Assembly: GCF_050916235.1 (NCBI RefSeq)
Contig: NZ_CP104854.1
Coordinates: forward strand, 2,170,001 to 2,234,000
Reading direction: 5' to 3'
DNA: 64,000 nucleotides
Source: Maridesulfovibrio sp050916235
GTDB taxonomy: Bacteria; Desulfobacterota; Desulfovibrionia; Desulfovibrionales; Desulfovibrionaceae
This document shows positions 35,301 to 42,855 of this stretch, piece by piece. How positions within the stretch are numbered: position 1 is the stretch's first letter; the number at the start of each line of letters is the position of its first letter. The translations under genes were made by a program, and so were the position numbers. The notes beneath the pieces are model-generated. The model was given only the letters and a program-made list of their open reading frames with translations. It had not been told where the DNA came from and made no database searches.

Positions 35301-36630
35301 TGGGATAAATATTTTAGTGTCAGCTCAAACATATAAAGCTATTGAAGAGCTTATTGGGCGCGTTATTAGTGAACTGGATAAGACTCCTGTATGTAGTTCA
35401 GATGTATATGTTGGATACTCGTCAAGTCGAATTCCTACACAGTTTGTGAATACTAATTCACATTTAAATCTCCGTTCATTTAATCTTAAACCAAAGGGAG
35501 CAACGACTGCTTCTTGTTTGTCTGCATTGCAAGATCCGTCTAAGGTCACAATTGTGGCTACTGGCTGCATGCAAGCATATAAATTGGCGGAATGGTCTTC
35601 AAATAATAAAGTAGCAAGCATTTTTGATGTTGTGATATTGGATGAAAGTTCACAAATTAAATTGACGAATAGTTTGTCTCCGTTAGCTACTTTGAAAACA
35701 GGTGGACAGCTTATTGTTGCTGGGGACCATATGCAAATGCCACCTATTCAAAACCTTGAGCCTCCGAAGGGGGCCGAATATTTGGTAGAAAGCATCCAAA
35801 ACTATCTGCTTCAGCGTGACTTTGGTGGAAAGATTAATGTTTCAGCACTTAGTGTTAATTATCGGTCTGCAAGTGATATTGTCGATTACGCGAAGACAAT
35901 TGGATATTTGTCGTCTTTAAAAGCATTTTATCCTAATACATCAGTCAAACTTATTTCGCCTCTCCCGGATCAAACTAAATTTATTTCATCTAACCTTCCT
36001 TGGTCTCCTCTTTGGGGTGAAATGTTAGTGCCTGAAAAAAAAGTTTTGACCTTACTTCATGAGGACGATCTTTCATCTCAAAGTAATATGTTTGAAGCCC
36101 GTATTGTGAGTGGTTTAGTGTGGAGTCTTCGGAGTACTGTGAGTGCAAAGCTTGAAGGTCTGGGTGTCTCTGGTCATTCCGCTCCTACTCCAGAAGAGTT
36201 TTGGGGAAAAAGTGTGGGCATAGTTACACCTCACCGAGCCCAGAGGGCCCTAGTTGTTCGTGAGCTTAAAAAGTTATTTCCCGCAGAACAGGATTTGATC
36301 GATGATGCTGTCGACACAGTTGAAAAATTTCAAGGAGGAGAGCGTCATACAATTCTAGTAACTTTTGGTGTTGCTGATGCTGATCTTATTTCTGGTGAAG
36401 AGGCCTTTTTAATGCAGTTGGAACGCACAAACGTTGCTGTTTCACGAGCTATGGCAAAGTGTATTGTGATAATGCCGACAACATTGGCAGGGCATGTGCC
36501 TCAAGACAAAAAGGCTCTCGAAACAGCTTTTGCTTTAAAGGGTTATGTTGATGAATTTTGCAATAAATCGGTAGATGGAAATATTCTCGATGGTGCTGAG
36601 ATCAGGCAGGCCACGTTGCGGTTTAGATAG
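32392..36630 (+). CDS. Cas4/RecB-type nuclease fused to Dna2/Upf1-like SF1B helicase
   Basis: The 1,412-residue protein starts with a RecB/Cas4-like nuclease: Cys20 (LRTKCDREL) and Cys300, Cys303, Cys328 can ligate a 4Fe-4S cluster as in Cas4, AddB and Dna2, and LTVIDIKHT gives the Asp-x-Lys of the active site. Residues about 420-530 look like an RNase H-like (RNase_H_2) domain. The C-terminal third is an SF1B helicase: Walker A WGPPGTGKTKT (about 941), Walker B VVILDESSQ (about 1080), GDHMQMPP, NYRS, EKFQGGER and NVAVSRAMAK. It should unwind and degrade DNA 5'-3'. It ends convergent to the methyltransferase with a 14-base gap. Confidence 0.85.
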   Translation: MPAPKRLSKSILSMFLRTKCDRELFLSLHKDKDLASHNMPEPLQARPGIGVLESAGRDFEDEQHVKLFQAFQRNILCQSYRNGKVGKGELGNFLAQVKCTPSFILQGHFLTKEYQSSMMGRIGVDNGDIQLLPQLDGLIPDIVLVRAAMQGDEEVRPDGSRMPIDLAQDSRLSLTVIDIKHTSEANPSYSAEIALYALCLANWLAFNGLDATYYVTSKNYLWTRFKQGQSDFEKALSTTPSLSVNELVESLLADCEDANLRFYLPTVLHFFREDLPRVIKKGDASSSGWGDLEWHVDGRCSACDWLGHEKWANPSDKNKITSFPDHYCYTAAEQLGHLCRIPGMTRGARKTLENNLICTVSLAAQSTPSNCVYQEHSHLKKEAAKIPARAQAIENSSLDIDTSAVLAALAPWPQLHISIAVNFDPSAGILTGLSVVGVATTYTKGLSPKPFRAQGFIVDQKSLDDEWDVLEGFLSHLSDIIEQGEQYVQQNGKNGLTAQVAFWERRQFEELCAAMGRHLPRVLSLASRKTKALAWLFPADEILEKDGATSPCVFFADEIVRRVVFAPTPHVITLFDTSEIYYSGTYPVVVRDSYFREFLTNGIPRERIYEIWSGATIIRRGSKAIPRNTVISDFNEALIKQSRALSSVVSRLREDFRGNLKANAPKLSLSIPQGARNVSFDGKMWVWWDELEYQTGKLDSHIRLALDGISLEAEYEAIRMTNGKPTNIPGEYVFDVLPGSLEAKMEDDQGYLALGSDLLPGLPLNSANSILKSGCSQFSGDPNLLNMPLWSSLTAELRSFDRNNRKARLHIGNWKESSFFDYLVTNSSVSLLNDIFVTKGKSTFNWAEISRAILQEVGNPPIAVADPNAAVAMAKSKIPKPGKSNIVPAAYVLWDAYNLHNTSTVSVASAQKIADYAEMQHGLDSSQTAAVKSAAEKALTIIWGPPGTGKTKTLTSYIHGAVWNANAEGRGINILVSAQTYKAIEELIGRVISELDKTPVCSSDVYVGYSSSRIPTQFVNTNSHLNLRSFNLKPKGATTASCLSALQDPSKVTIVATGCMQAYKLAEWSSNNKVASIFDVVILDESSQIKLTNSLSPLATLKTGGQLIVAGDHMQMPPIQNLEPPKGAEYLVESIQNYLLQRDFGGKINVSALSVNYRSASDIVDYAKTIGYLSSLKAFYPNTSVKLISPLPDQTKFISSNLPWSPLWGEMLVPEKKVLTLLHEDDLSSQSNMFEARIVSGLVWSLRSTVSAKLEGLGVSGHSAPTPEEFWGKSVGIVTPHRAQRALVVRELKKLFPAEQDLIDDAVDTVEKFQGGERHTILVTFGVADADLISGEEAFLMQLERTNVAVSRAMAKCIVIMPTTLAGHVPQDKKALETAFALKGYVDEFCNKSVDGNILDGAEIRQATLRFR

Positions 36631-36644
36631 GGTAGAACTAAATC

Positions 36645-37778
36645 TCAAAGTCGTTTTACGTGGAAGTCATATTCAACGGCTGCTGTTGATCCTGCCTTCA
36701 TTTGGCCGGCTTGGCGCTTGCCTTCGGCTGCTGTTTTGGCAGAGCGAGTTGATACCAGTTTCCAGTTACACTTAGAAGCAGCTAGTGAGGACCTAAATAA
36801 AACTTTAGGGTCAACGGTCGCAGATGGAATGACCCCAAAGCGTACGTACATATGTAATGATTCTGAATGGCTTTGTGCCATGTTGTCCCATACTTTCCCT
36901 AATGATTGAGCGAAGGCCTCTTGACCTCCATGATTAAGTTGCGGCTTAATATTATAGTCTACATATGGGGTTCCACCTAAAAACCAATTTCTAAGCCACT
37001 GGTCTTGAACATACGTTTTCATTCCATAATATGGTGGAGACGTAACCACTATCGAGAAATCTTTACATCCTTCTGGGAGAGTTTTTAGTTCTTGCGCATC
37101 GCCCTCAATGACTTGGGCAGGGGTGTTCTTCTCTCCGTCTTCCAATCCCGTAAGTCTTTTAATTTTCCTCTTTATGACTTCAATTGTGGATATTTTTCTT
37201 GGGCTGAGTTCTCGTTGGTTCCAAAAACGGACAGCATAGTCAGGTTTCGAGGCATATGTACGAGGCATTTGATTAGAAAAGTATCCGGCATTTTCAGCAG
37301 TTTTTGATAGTGGGCCGTGTAAACATCCAAGAATGGCCGCTTTCAGTATAATTGATTCATCTGTCTCCTGCTCAAGATTAAGGAGTCCTTCTCTAAGAGC
37401 GCAAATCTCTTTGAGTGTGTCTTCGTGATAAGCGAGTTTAAAAAAAGGAGTCTCAGGGATATTTTTAGGGGTAATTGATTCAACCAACAGTCTAGCTAGG
37501 TTGATGGCATTGTTTTTTAAGCATTGTGCCAATTTTGCTTTTGCAATGGCTACGGCAATAGGAGACGTATCAATTCCCCACGCTTTCATTTTTAATTTTC
37601 GGGCAGCAAATAGTGTTGTGCCACGACCGCAGAATGGATCCATTATAACAGGTTGTTCCTTTCTGTGGTTTTTTAATTTTTTAAGTGGGTACTCGAGAGG
37701 AAACATTGTAAAGTAAGGGCATATTGCGTTGAGAGCATTTTCTGGCAAGTAAGCCATTTTACGATTGTTTTTTGCCAT
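36645..37778 (-). CDS. DNA methyltransferase (N4-cytosine/N6-adenine type), cargo
   Basis: The 377-residue protein has the SAM-binding motif DPFCGRGTT (residues 47-55) before the catalytic motif TSPPYY (246-251), with a long insert between them that may read the target. SPPY is common in N4-cytosine enzymes but also occurs in N6-adenine ones. It probably protects host DNA from the nuclease-like genes that converge on it. It lacks the signs of a phage orphan enzyme and sits downstream of a small HTH gene on the same strand, an arrangement like controller-protein R-M systems. Confidence 0.85.
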   Translation of the reverse strand: MAKNNRKMAYLPENALNAICPYFTMFPLEYPLKKLKNHRKEQPVIMDPFCGRGTTLFAARKLKMKAWGIDTSPIAVAIAKAKLAQCLKNNAINLARLLVESITPKNIPETPFFKLAYHEDTLKEICALREGLLNLEQETDESIILKAAILGCLHGPLSKTAENAGYFSNQMPRTYASKPDYAVRFWNQRELSPRKISTIEVIKRKIKRLTGLEDGEKNTPAQVIEGDAQELKTLPEGCKDFSIVVTSPPYYGMKTYVQDQWLRNWFLGGTPYVDYNIKPQLNHGGQEAFAQSLGKVWDNMAQSHSESLHMYVRFGVIPSATVDPKVLFRSSLAASKCNWKLVSTRSAKTAAEGKRQAGQMKAGSTAAVEYDFHVKRL

Positions 37779-37887
37779 AGGACAACCTTTCTAATTCCTT
37801 CCAAGTACCACTTGCTGATTTACGGTTTTCGTTAAGCATAATGCAGTTATGAGCCACTTCTATAAGATTAGTTGAAGCCTGCCCGAC

Positions 37888-38160
37888 CTACTTGGTCGGT
37901 AAGCTGGTTAAGACACGATTAAGAGTTATTCTGAGTTCGGTCACTTCCTTTTGTAAATTTAGAAAAGGTTGAACCCAGTCAGGGACTTTTTTTACGGTTT
38001 TGTTTTTGCGCGTTGCCCCCCAGCCTATAACCGTAGGCAGTGGGATTTCTGCGAGTTCTGCAAACTCTTTTCGTGTTAATTTCATCTTATGAAGTTCGCT
38101 CATAAATTCTGAATGTCTCATATATAGGGTTGCATACATTTTTTTAATTGATATGTACAT
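37888..38160 (-). CDS. Small helix-turn-helix protein upstream of the methyltransferase
   Basis: The product is up to 90 residues; in-frame ATG codons at residues 8, 14, 20 and 26 make the start uncertain, and none has a strong ribosome site. The core KMKLTRKEFAELAEIPLPTV followed by IGWGA looks like a Cro/XRE-type HTH, with a coiled helix after it (LQKEVTELRITLNRVL). It is the gene nearest the transposon end and reads towards the methyltransferase. A regulator of the methylase or nuclease genes is a reasonable guess. A small hairpin (CCGACC/GGTCGG) marks its stop region. Confidence 0.55.
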   Translation of the reverse strand: MYISIKKMYATLYMRHSEFMSELHKMKLTRKEFAELAEIPLPTVIGWGATRKNKTVKKVPDWVQPFLNLQKEVTELRITLNRVLTSLPTK

Positions 38161-38249
38161 GTTTATTTCTGTTTTTTAATTATATTTCAATGTAAATTAC
38201 ATTTTCATGATTGTGTTAAACATGATAAATTAGTTGTTGGGATGCTTTT

Positions 38250-38397
38250 AGTATACAACTTTATTACTCAAAAAAGACCGACCTCTCCAAGGTGGACTCA
38301 AGCCAGTATACAACTTTATTTTTAAATGCTGGAATTGAGCCCACAGAGAATAGGGCTTTAAAAATCGTTCAGTATACAACTTTATTACTCTCCCACA
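38250..38397 (-). repeat. E1 distal (L-type) end: three spaced 20-bp TnsB-type sites
   Basis: Inverted copies of the terminal site, AGTATACAACTTTATTACTC, lie at 38250-38269, 38305-38324 (with TTTT at its end) and 38371-38390, followed by TCCCACA ending at 38397. Spacings of 55 and 66 bases match the loose arrangement of the Tn7 left end. The GGCTT duplication follows directly. Confidence 0.92.
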
Positions 38398-38401
38398 GGC
38401 T

Positions 38402-38468
38402 TGTGGACTGAAAATAAAGTTTGATAAAATGAAAATTAGTTTGATAAATTTGAAATTAGTTTGATAAA
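38402..38468 (+). repeat. E2 glmS-proximal end: three abutting 20-bp sites
   Basis: Three direct repeats with period exactly 20 (38409-38428, 38429-38448, 38449-38468) share the core AGTTTGATAAA. The layout copies that of E1 with a different sequence, as expected for a related TnsB with changed specificity. Confidence 0.9.
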
Positions 38469-38520
38469 AACCGCCTTCCTTTGGTATGATGAAAATCATA
38501 TCCAAAAGGAAGGCTTTTTT
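38461..38520 (+). promoter_or_regulatory. E2 tns promoter inside a terminator-like hairpin that holds the tnsA RBS
   Basis: A good sigma70-like promoter has -35 TTGATA (38461-38466, in the last TnsB-type site) and -10 TATGAT (38485-38490), spacer 18. The hairpin spans 38473-38514: left arm GCCTTCCTTTGGTATGAT, GAAA loop, right arm ATCATATCCAAAAGGAAGGC, then TTTTTT and the tnsA ATG. The ribosome site AAGGAAGG is in the right arm. The predicted start point (about 38497) lies just past the loop, so self-initiated RNA cannot form the hairpin. The sequence is unrelated to that of E1 but the design is the same. Confidence 0.7.
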
Positions 38521-38655
38521 ATGGGTAGGAAAAAGTATTCATTTGACGAGAGGAAGATACAGAAATTTTTAGATGAAGGGCGAGGGAGAGGTTCTGGAGC
38601 GGACTACAAACCGTGGTTTGAAATGCTACACAAAAAACGGACAGTCCATTTTAGG

Positions 38656-39486
38656 TTAAGCAGCTAGTTTTGGTTTACGGTAAAATTCCTGTTCATATCG
38701 TTCGGGCGAGACATAGCCGATCCCGGCATGTCTGCGCTTCCTATTGTAGAAAATTTCAAGGTAGATGAAGATATCCTGCCTTGCCTGTTCCCGAGTTTTA
38801 TAGATTGTGCGGTTTACCCGCTCTCTCTTCAGCTTGCTAAAAAAGTTCTCTGCTACAGCATTGTCCCAACAGTTTCCTCGACGACTCATACTGGTTACAC
38901 AGCCGTGCCTGTGAAGAGCCGATGAAAAGGAGGAACTGGTATACTGACTCCCTCGGTCTGAGTGAAATAGCACCTCTCCCGTAGGACTGCGGTTGTTGAT
39001 TGCCATGTCCAGTGCGTTACACGCCAGGTCTGCGTCAACTCGGTTGGACATGGACCAGCCGACTATCTTTCTCGAAAAGATATCCTGCACGATTGCCAGA
39101 TATAACCACCCCTCACCTGTGGGGATGTACGTAATGTCCGATACCCATTTCTGATTTGGAGCACTGGCTGTGAAGTCCCGCGACAACAGGTTCGGTGCAA
39201 AAGAATCATCCCGTTTCGTTTTCGGGTAACGATGTTTGCGCACTGTTTGAGACTTCATCCCTTCAGCAGCGAGGACGCGCCTTACGGTTTCCGGGCAGCA
39301 ATAGAAACCGACTGCTTCGATTACGTCCTCATGTACTTTTCGGTATCCATAAACTCCGCCACTACCTTGGTAAGAATCGCTGGCAGCTTGGCGAATCGTT
39401 TCCCGCCGTTTCTGCTGCTCACTTGGCAGCCTTTTTTGCCAGTCATAGTAACCACTTCTACTAACGGACAAAACTCGGCACAACAA
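38656..39486 (-). CDS. IS3-family transposase OrfB (copy B)
   Basis: The 276-residue product is identical to copy A except Gly for Asp in SRKIVGWSM. The DDE residues (SDITY, HSDRGSQ, AENFFSK) are intact. It is expected as an OrfAB fusion through the AAAAAAG heptamer in OrfA. Its insertion destroyed tnsA of E2. Confidence 0.92.
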   Translation of the reverse strand: MLCRVLSVSRSGYYDWQKRLPSEQQKRRETIRQAASDSYQGSGGVYGYRKVHEDVIEAVGFYCCPETVRRVLAAEGMKSQTVRKHRYPKTKRDDSFAPNLLSRDFTASAPNQKWVSDITYIPTGEGWLYLAIVQDIFSRKIVGWSMSNRVDADLACNALDMAINNRSPTGEVLFHSDRGSQYTSSSFSSALHRHGCVTSMSRRGNCWDNAVAENFFSKLKRERVNRTIYKTREQARQDIFIYLEIFYNRKRRHAGIGYVSPERYEQEFYRKPKLAA

Positions 39487-39530
39487 AATGACTGGATAGA
39501 GCCCCTCTTGTTTTGAGATCCAAGCGTACT

Positions 39531-39815
39531 TTATAGGGACTCCTTGGCAAAGTACGCCGCTGCCTTTTTTAAGATTTCATTCTCCATGCGAAGTCTGGCG
39601 TTTTCTTCACGAATCTTTTTCATCTCATCCGCTGCAGAAATATGCTCGAATCCCGGTGGAACATCTTTAATTTTGCCATATTTTTTAGCCCATTGTCGAA
39701 TTGACCAGGAGCTACATCCAAGCTGTTCCGCAGCTTCGTTATATGAATAGCCAAGCTCAGTAACAAGCTTAGCGGCAGACTTCTTAAATTCATCTGAATA
39801 CTTTCGGTTACTCAT
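39531..39815 (-). CDS. IS3-family OrfA (copy B)
   Basis: The 94-residue HTH protein is identical to the copy at 28055-28339, with the same slippery heptamer near its 3' end. It supplies the DNA-binding N terminus of the transposase. Confidence 0.92.
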   Translation of the reverse strand: MSNRKYSDEFKKSAAKLVTELGYSYNEAAEQLGCSSWSIRQWAKKYGKIKDVPPGFEHISAADEMKKIREENARLRMENEILKKAAAYFAKESL

Positions 39816-39889
39816 GAGTGCGTCTCCATGAGCTGACCTTAACCTCTCGGAGACTGTCCGTCATCTATAGGGCATATATGGACCCGCCC

Positions 39890-40115
39890 AGATGGCAAGT
39901 AATACTTTTAGACAAATCAAAAGTCAGATGCAGTCATATATCCGGCCTATTTATAAGCATTTTTCTGCTCTGGCCTTGATGGGAATCCGCGCTTTCGATC
40001 CTTATCACTTCATCGGCCATGTAGGCCTTGCCCTATATCAGGTTTTTCAAAAGCCGGTCTGACCTGTTTGCCCTCAAATATTTCTTGTGCATCTTTTAGG
40101 AGAATTCTTAGTAAA
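39890..40115 (-). ncRNA. Candidate bridge-RNA region of the IS1111-type element, copy B
   Basis: This is the second copy of the non-coding stretch described for copy A, between the subterminal repeat and the transposase stop. I noticed no base change between copies. The assignment rests on position only. Confidence 0.35.
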
Positions 40116-41135
40116 CTATGCAACCTGACAATATACTTCATTTTTCTTTAGCACAGCCCAGATAATACGTGCGGTTTTATTTGCTTGAGCTACAGTTGCT
40201 TTCATTGTTCCTCGCCTATTCTCAACCGCTGCAAGCCATTTACTGCGCTGATCATCCTTATTCCTACATCGATAAACAACGCTTCTGGCCCCATGAATTA
40301 GTAATTTTCTAAGATAGCTGTTGCCTCGTTTACTGATACCCATCAATCTATCTTTTCCTCCAGAAGAATGTTGGCGTGGTGTTAAACCGATCCATGCGGC
40401 AAACTGTCTTCCATTTTTGAAAGTATGCACATCGCCGATAGCAGAAACTAAAGCTGTTGCTGTCAATAGACCAATGCCTGGAATGTTCTGTAATTTTTGG
40501 CATTCAGTAGACAGTCTGGATAAATTCTGAAGTTGTTTTTCAATGTTGATAATTTTGCCATCCAAATCGACTAACTCAGTGTAAAGGTCAGAAAGATAAT
40601 TTCTTTCAATTATTGTTAACTGGTTAGACAAGTCTTCAAAAAGAATCGGTAGCATATTGCGTATTTTGGATATGCCTTGAGAAACAGAAATTCCAGATTC
40701 CAGCAGAAGTCCTCTGATCTGGTTGCATAAACTTGTCCTGTTTCTGACCAACCGTTCTCTTATGCGATGCAAAGCTTGAAGACTCAGTTGTTCTTTGCTT
40801 TTTGTCGGGACAAATCTCATGTTGGGTCTAGATACAGCTTCACAAACGGCTTCAGCATCATTTGCGTCGTTTTTGTTTGTCTTGACGTAGGCCTTTACAT
40901 ACTGCGGTGGCATTTGATGAACATCATGTCCGAGTTGTTCTAATTCACGAGCCCAAAAATGAGATCCACAACAAGCTTCAATGCCAATTAGACAAGGTTT
41001 TAAATTCGCGAAATATGGTAGAATATTTCGCCGAGTAAGCCTTTTTTTCAAAACAACCTTTCCCGCAGAATCTACTCCATGAAGTTGAAAAACATTTTTT
41101 GCCAAATCAATGCCGATGGTACTAATATTTTTCAT
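40116..41135 (-). CDS. IS110-family DEDD transposase (copy B)
   Basis: The 339-residue product is identical to copy A, with the RuvC-like DEDD N-terminal and Transposase_20 C-terminal domains intact. It sits inside the right terminal repeat of the IS3-family element and was carried along by that element's transposition. Confidence 0.93.
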   Translation of the reverse strand: MKNISTIGIDLAKNVFQLHGVDSAGKVVLKKRLTRRNILPYFANLKPCLIGIEACCGSHFWARELEQLGHDVHQMPPQYVKAYVKTNKNDANDAEAVCEAVSRPNMRFVPTKSKEQLSLQALHRIRERLVRNRTSLCNQIRGLLLESGISVSQGISKIRNMLPILFEDLSNQLTIIERNYLSDLYTELVDLDGKIINIEKQLQNLSRLSTECQKLQNIPGIGLLTATALVSAIGDVHTFKNGRQFAAWIGLTPRQHSSGGKDRLMGISKRGNSYLRKLLIHGARSVVYRCRNKDDQRSKWLAAVENRRGTMKATVAQANKTARIIWAVLKKNEVYCQVA

Positions 41136-41398
41136 TGGACCCGTTCCTTACGTTTGAGTTTGAACGTTACGTACAAGCTTAGTGGCAGTTTATGCTTACC
41201 GCTGTGAAAAAGCCAAAGAGTTTATGTACGGGCGGGTCCATCCCATTACTTCAGTTCTTGAGGACGATTCTCTCAAAGATTGAGAGCAGAGTCGTCTTTG
41301 GTGAGCTACAATTGGCAGTCCGACCATCTTGCAAACAGATCAAGCCAGGGTATGCAGCTGCCGTTAAACCTTGCCACCTCGAATCTTTGATTGCATGA

Positions 41399-41549
41399 AT
41401 TGGAAGGGTTCGAGTTAGAAAGTCAATTTTCTTGGGAGGTGAAGACTCTCCCTCGCATGAAGAATGTCTTCTCTCAGATTCATTTTATGTCGCTAGAAGT
41501 TAGAAAAACAGAGATTCTCGGAACAGTAGCCTTCACAATGCAGGAACCA
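41399..41549. other. Remnant DNA between broken tnsA and the LysR gene
   Basis: A plus-strand frame (41391-41597, MHELEGFELESQFSWEV...) overlaps the 3' end of the convergent LysR gene; it has no ribosome site and no family I know. It may be debris of deleted tns genes or cargo. Confidence 0.35.
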
Positions 41550-42431
41550 TTAGCTTGGCTGCCATATTTGAGAAAGAATGGAAAAGAGGGTCTGTAACAT
41601 GGGTTCCGCTTTACGCCGCTGGAGGCAGCCAATGGAAAGCTGCAGGTGGAGCGCCTCCTTGTCCCAGATGGCAAGATGTTCCTCCGAAGCTCCCCCAACG
41701 GCATCCTGCCTGAGCAGCAGGGAAAGTCCTATTCCGTTCTTGACCATCACTCTTATAACAGACTCATCATCAATCAGCGCAGCATGTTGCGGCTCAAAAC
41801 CGTGAAACTGGAAAAACCGTGAACTGACCTTGTAAAATGGGCAATCCGGCGGAGTTATGATCCATGGATAATTTCCAAGCTCCACCGCCGAAGCCGCTTC
41901 GAGCTCAGCCTTCAGGTGACCTGCCCCTGCAACCACAATCTCCAACTGCCGCAGTTCGGTGAAAAATATCCTCTCGGACTCTATCTCTCCATACATGAAG
42001 GCTGCATCCAGCTCGTCCGATTCCAGTTTATCCAATACTTCTGCGGTCATAGCCTGAATAAGATGAATATGGAGATCAGGGTGGTAGGTTCTCATCTCTG
42101 CAAACAACTTGGCAACCTGCAGCAGCTCAGGTTCAGCATTGATACCGATCCGCAGGATACCACTGAGTACGCCGCGCATTTGACCAGCCTCCCGCTCCAT
42201 CTCGGCAACAGAGTTCAGGACCCTTTCGGCATGTGAGCGCAATTTTTCACCATCGGCGGTGAGTACCATCCCCTTTGGGGTGCGGATAAACAAGCTTACC
42301 CCCAGCTCATCCTCTAAGGCCTTTATATGGGCGCTTACCGCAGGCTGACTGGTATGCAGGCGTTTTGACGCCCTTGTCAGATTCCCTTCATCCGCCACCA
42401 CTGCAAATGATTTCAGTTGATAGAGTTCCAT
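41550..42431 (-). CDS. LysR-family transcriptional regulator (E2 cargo)
   Basis: The 293-residue protein has the N-terminal winged HTH (LKSFAVVADEGNLTRASKRL, TSQPAVSAHIKALE) and a LysR substrate-binding domain (about residues 92-290). It is divergent from the small membrane protein, C_GCAxxG-type and methyltransferase genes, and by family habit likely controls them through the 186-base gap between 42432 and 42617. The inducer is not readable. GC content is higher than in the E1 cargo. Confidence 0.9.
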   Translation of the reverse strand: MELYQLKSFAVVADEGNLTRASKRLHTSQPAVSAHIKALEDELGVSLFIRTPKGMVLTADGEKLRSHAERVLNSVAEMEREAGQMRGVLSGILRIGINAEPELLQVAKLFAEMRTYHPDLHIHLIQAMTAEVLDKLESDELDAAFMYGEIESERIFFTELRQLEIVVAGAGHLKAELEAASAVELGNYPWIITPPDCPFYKVSSRFFQFHGFEPQHAALIDDESVIRVMVKNGIGLSLLLRQDAVGGASEEHLAIWDKEALHLQLSIGCLQRRKAEPMLQTLFSILSQIWQPS

Positions 42432-42617
42432 GTTTCATGCCTTCAAAGTAACTGGAAAAGATTTGGAATGTGTGCTGCCAGCATACCTCAAAACTTCATC
42501 AAAGGGCGATCATATTTTCTGAATCCCCTTATCCGAAAAGACGGTTTTACCTTTCACCAGCAACTGGATACCTTGCATGCATCAGTACCACAAGTAACCA
42601 TAGATTGAGAGGATATC

Positions 42618-42812
42618 ATGAACAGTACCACCATCGGCACCATATTGATTTATCTCACCCAAGCTGTTGACACCAGTGAAGGAGGCCTGTTGCGGAATGT
42701 TCAGATCAATGACCTACCACCTCAGCTGAGACAATGGGTCGATAGAGTTAAAATCTGTCTCGTGATTGGCCTGGCTGTTGTTGTTTCATTTTCCATCTCG
42801 AGCCTTTGCTGA
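42618..42812 (+). CDS. Small C-terminal-anchored membrane protein (64 aa)
   Basis: The ATG has GAGAGG nine bases upstream. The soluble N terminus (about 44 residues, including LPPQLRQWVDRVK) is followed by a hydrophobic tail ICLVIGLAVVVSFSISSLC. I do not recognise it. It is the first gene after the LysR divergent promoter. Confidence 0.5.
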   Translation: MNSTTIGTILIYLTQAVDTSEGGLLRNVQINDLPPQLRQWVDRVKICLVIGLAVVVSFSISSLC

Positions 42813-42855
42813 CCCCCACACATTTCTTGGAAGGAGACCCGCTCATGGATAAAAG

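Larger units (their letters stand above)
17774..38397 (+). mobile_element. Complete Tn7-family transposon E1 (about 20.6 kb)
   Basis: Termini are TGTGAGAAAG at 17774 and the inverted CTCTCCCACA ending at 38397, each followed inwards by 20-bp TnsB-type sites. GGCTT flanks both sides, showing direct transposition. It carries tnsABCDE at the glmS-proximal end, as in Tn7 (right end next to glmS), and about 12.5 kb of cargo: unknown gene, 2TM protein, nested IS, helicase/nuclease operon, methyltransferase and HTH gene. All five tns genes look intact, so it may still be mobile. TnsD implies glmS targeting and TnsE implies conjugating-plasmid or replication-fork targeting. Confidence 0.95.
38619..41253 (-). 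mobile_element. Nested IS, copy B, flanked by 3-bp GTT duplication
   Basis: This is the same 2,635-base unit as copy A (offset 1,476). GTT at 38616-38618 is repeated at 41254-41256, the 3-base duplication typical of IS3-family transposition. The flanks are the two halves of the E2 tnsA frame. The only difference from copy A that I found is base 39059 (C versus T at 27583). The nested IS1111-type element occupies about 39871-41244. Confidence 0.9.
38521..41398 (+). pseudogene. tnsA: tnsA of E2, split by the nested IS and truncated
   Basis: The first part (38521-38618) encodes MGRKKYSFDERKIQKFLDEG, then a GRGSGADYKPW segment close to E1 TnsA. The IS (38619-41253) follows. If the IS and one GTT copy are removed, the frame continues in phase from 41257 as FLRTILSKIESRVVFG, which aligns with VRDIASKGRSHRVFG of E1 TnsA. 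The frame then diverges (ELQLAVRPSCKQ...) and stops at 41398, before the catalytic residues. It is therefore non-functional; decay after FG includes at least one deletion. Confidence 0.8.

Noticed and set aside
30000..38160. Match of the cargo to Gabija (GajB is UvrD-like)
   Set aside because: No OLD/TOPRIM GajA gene is present, and the other genes do not belong to Gabija.
27143..41253. The two 2.6-kb repeats as an assembly duplication
   Set aside because: The copies have different flanks, one has a GTT target duplication inside tnsA, and there is a base difference at 27583/39059.
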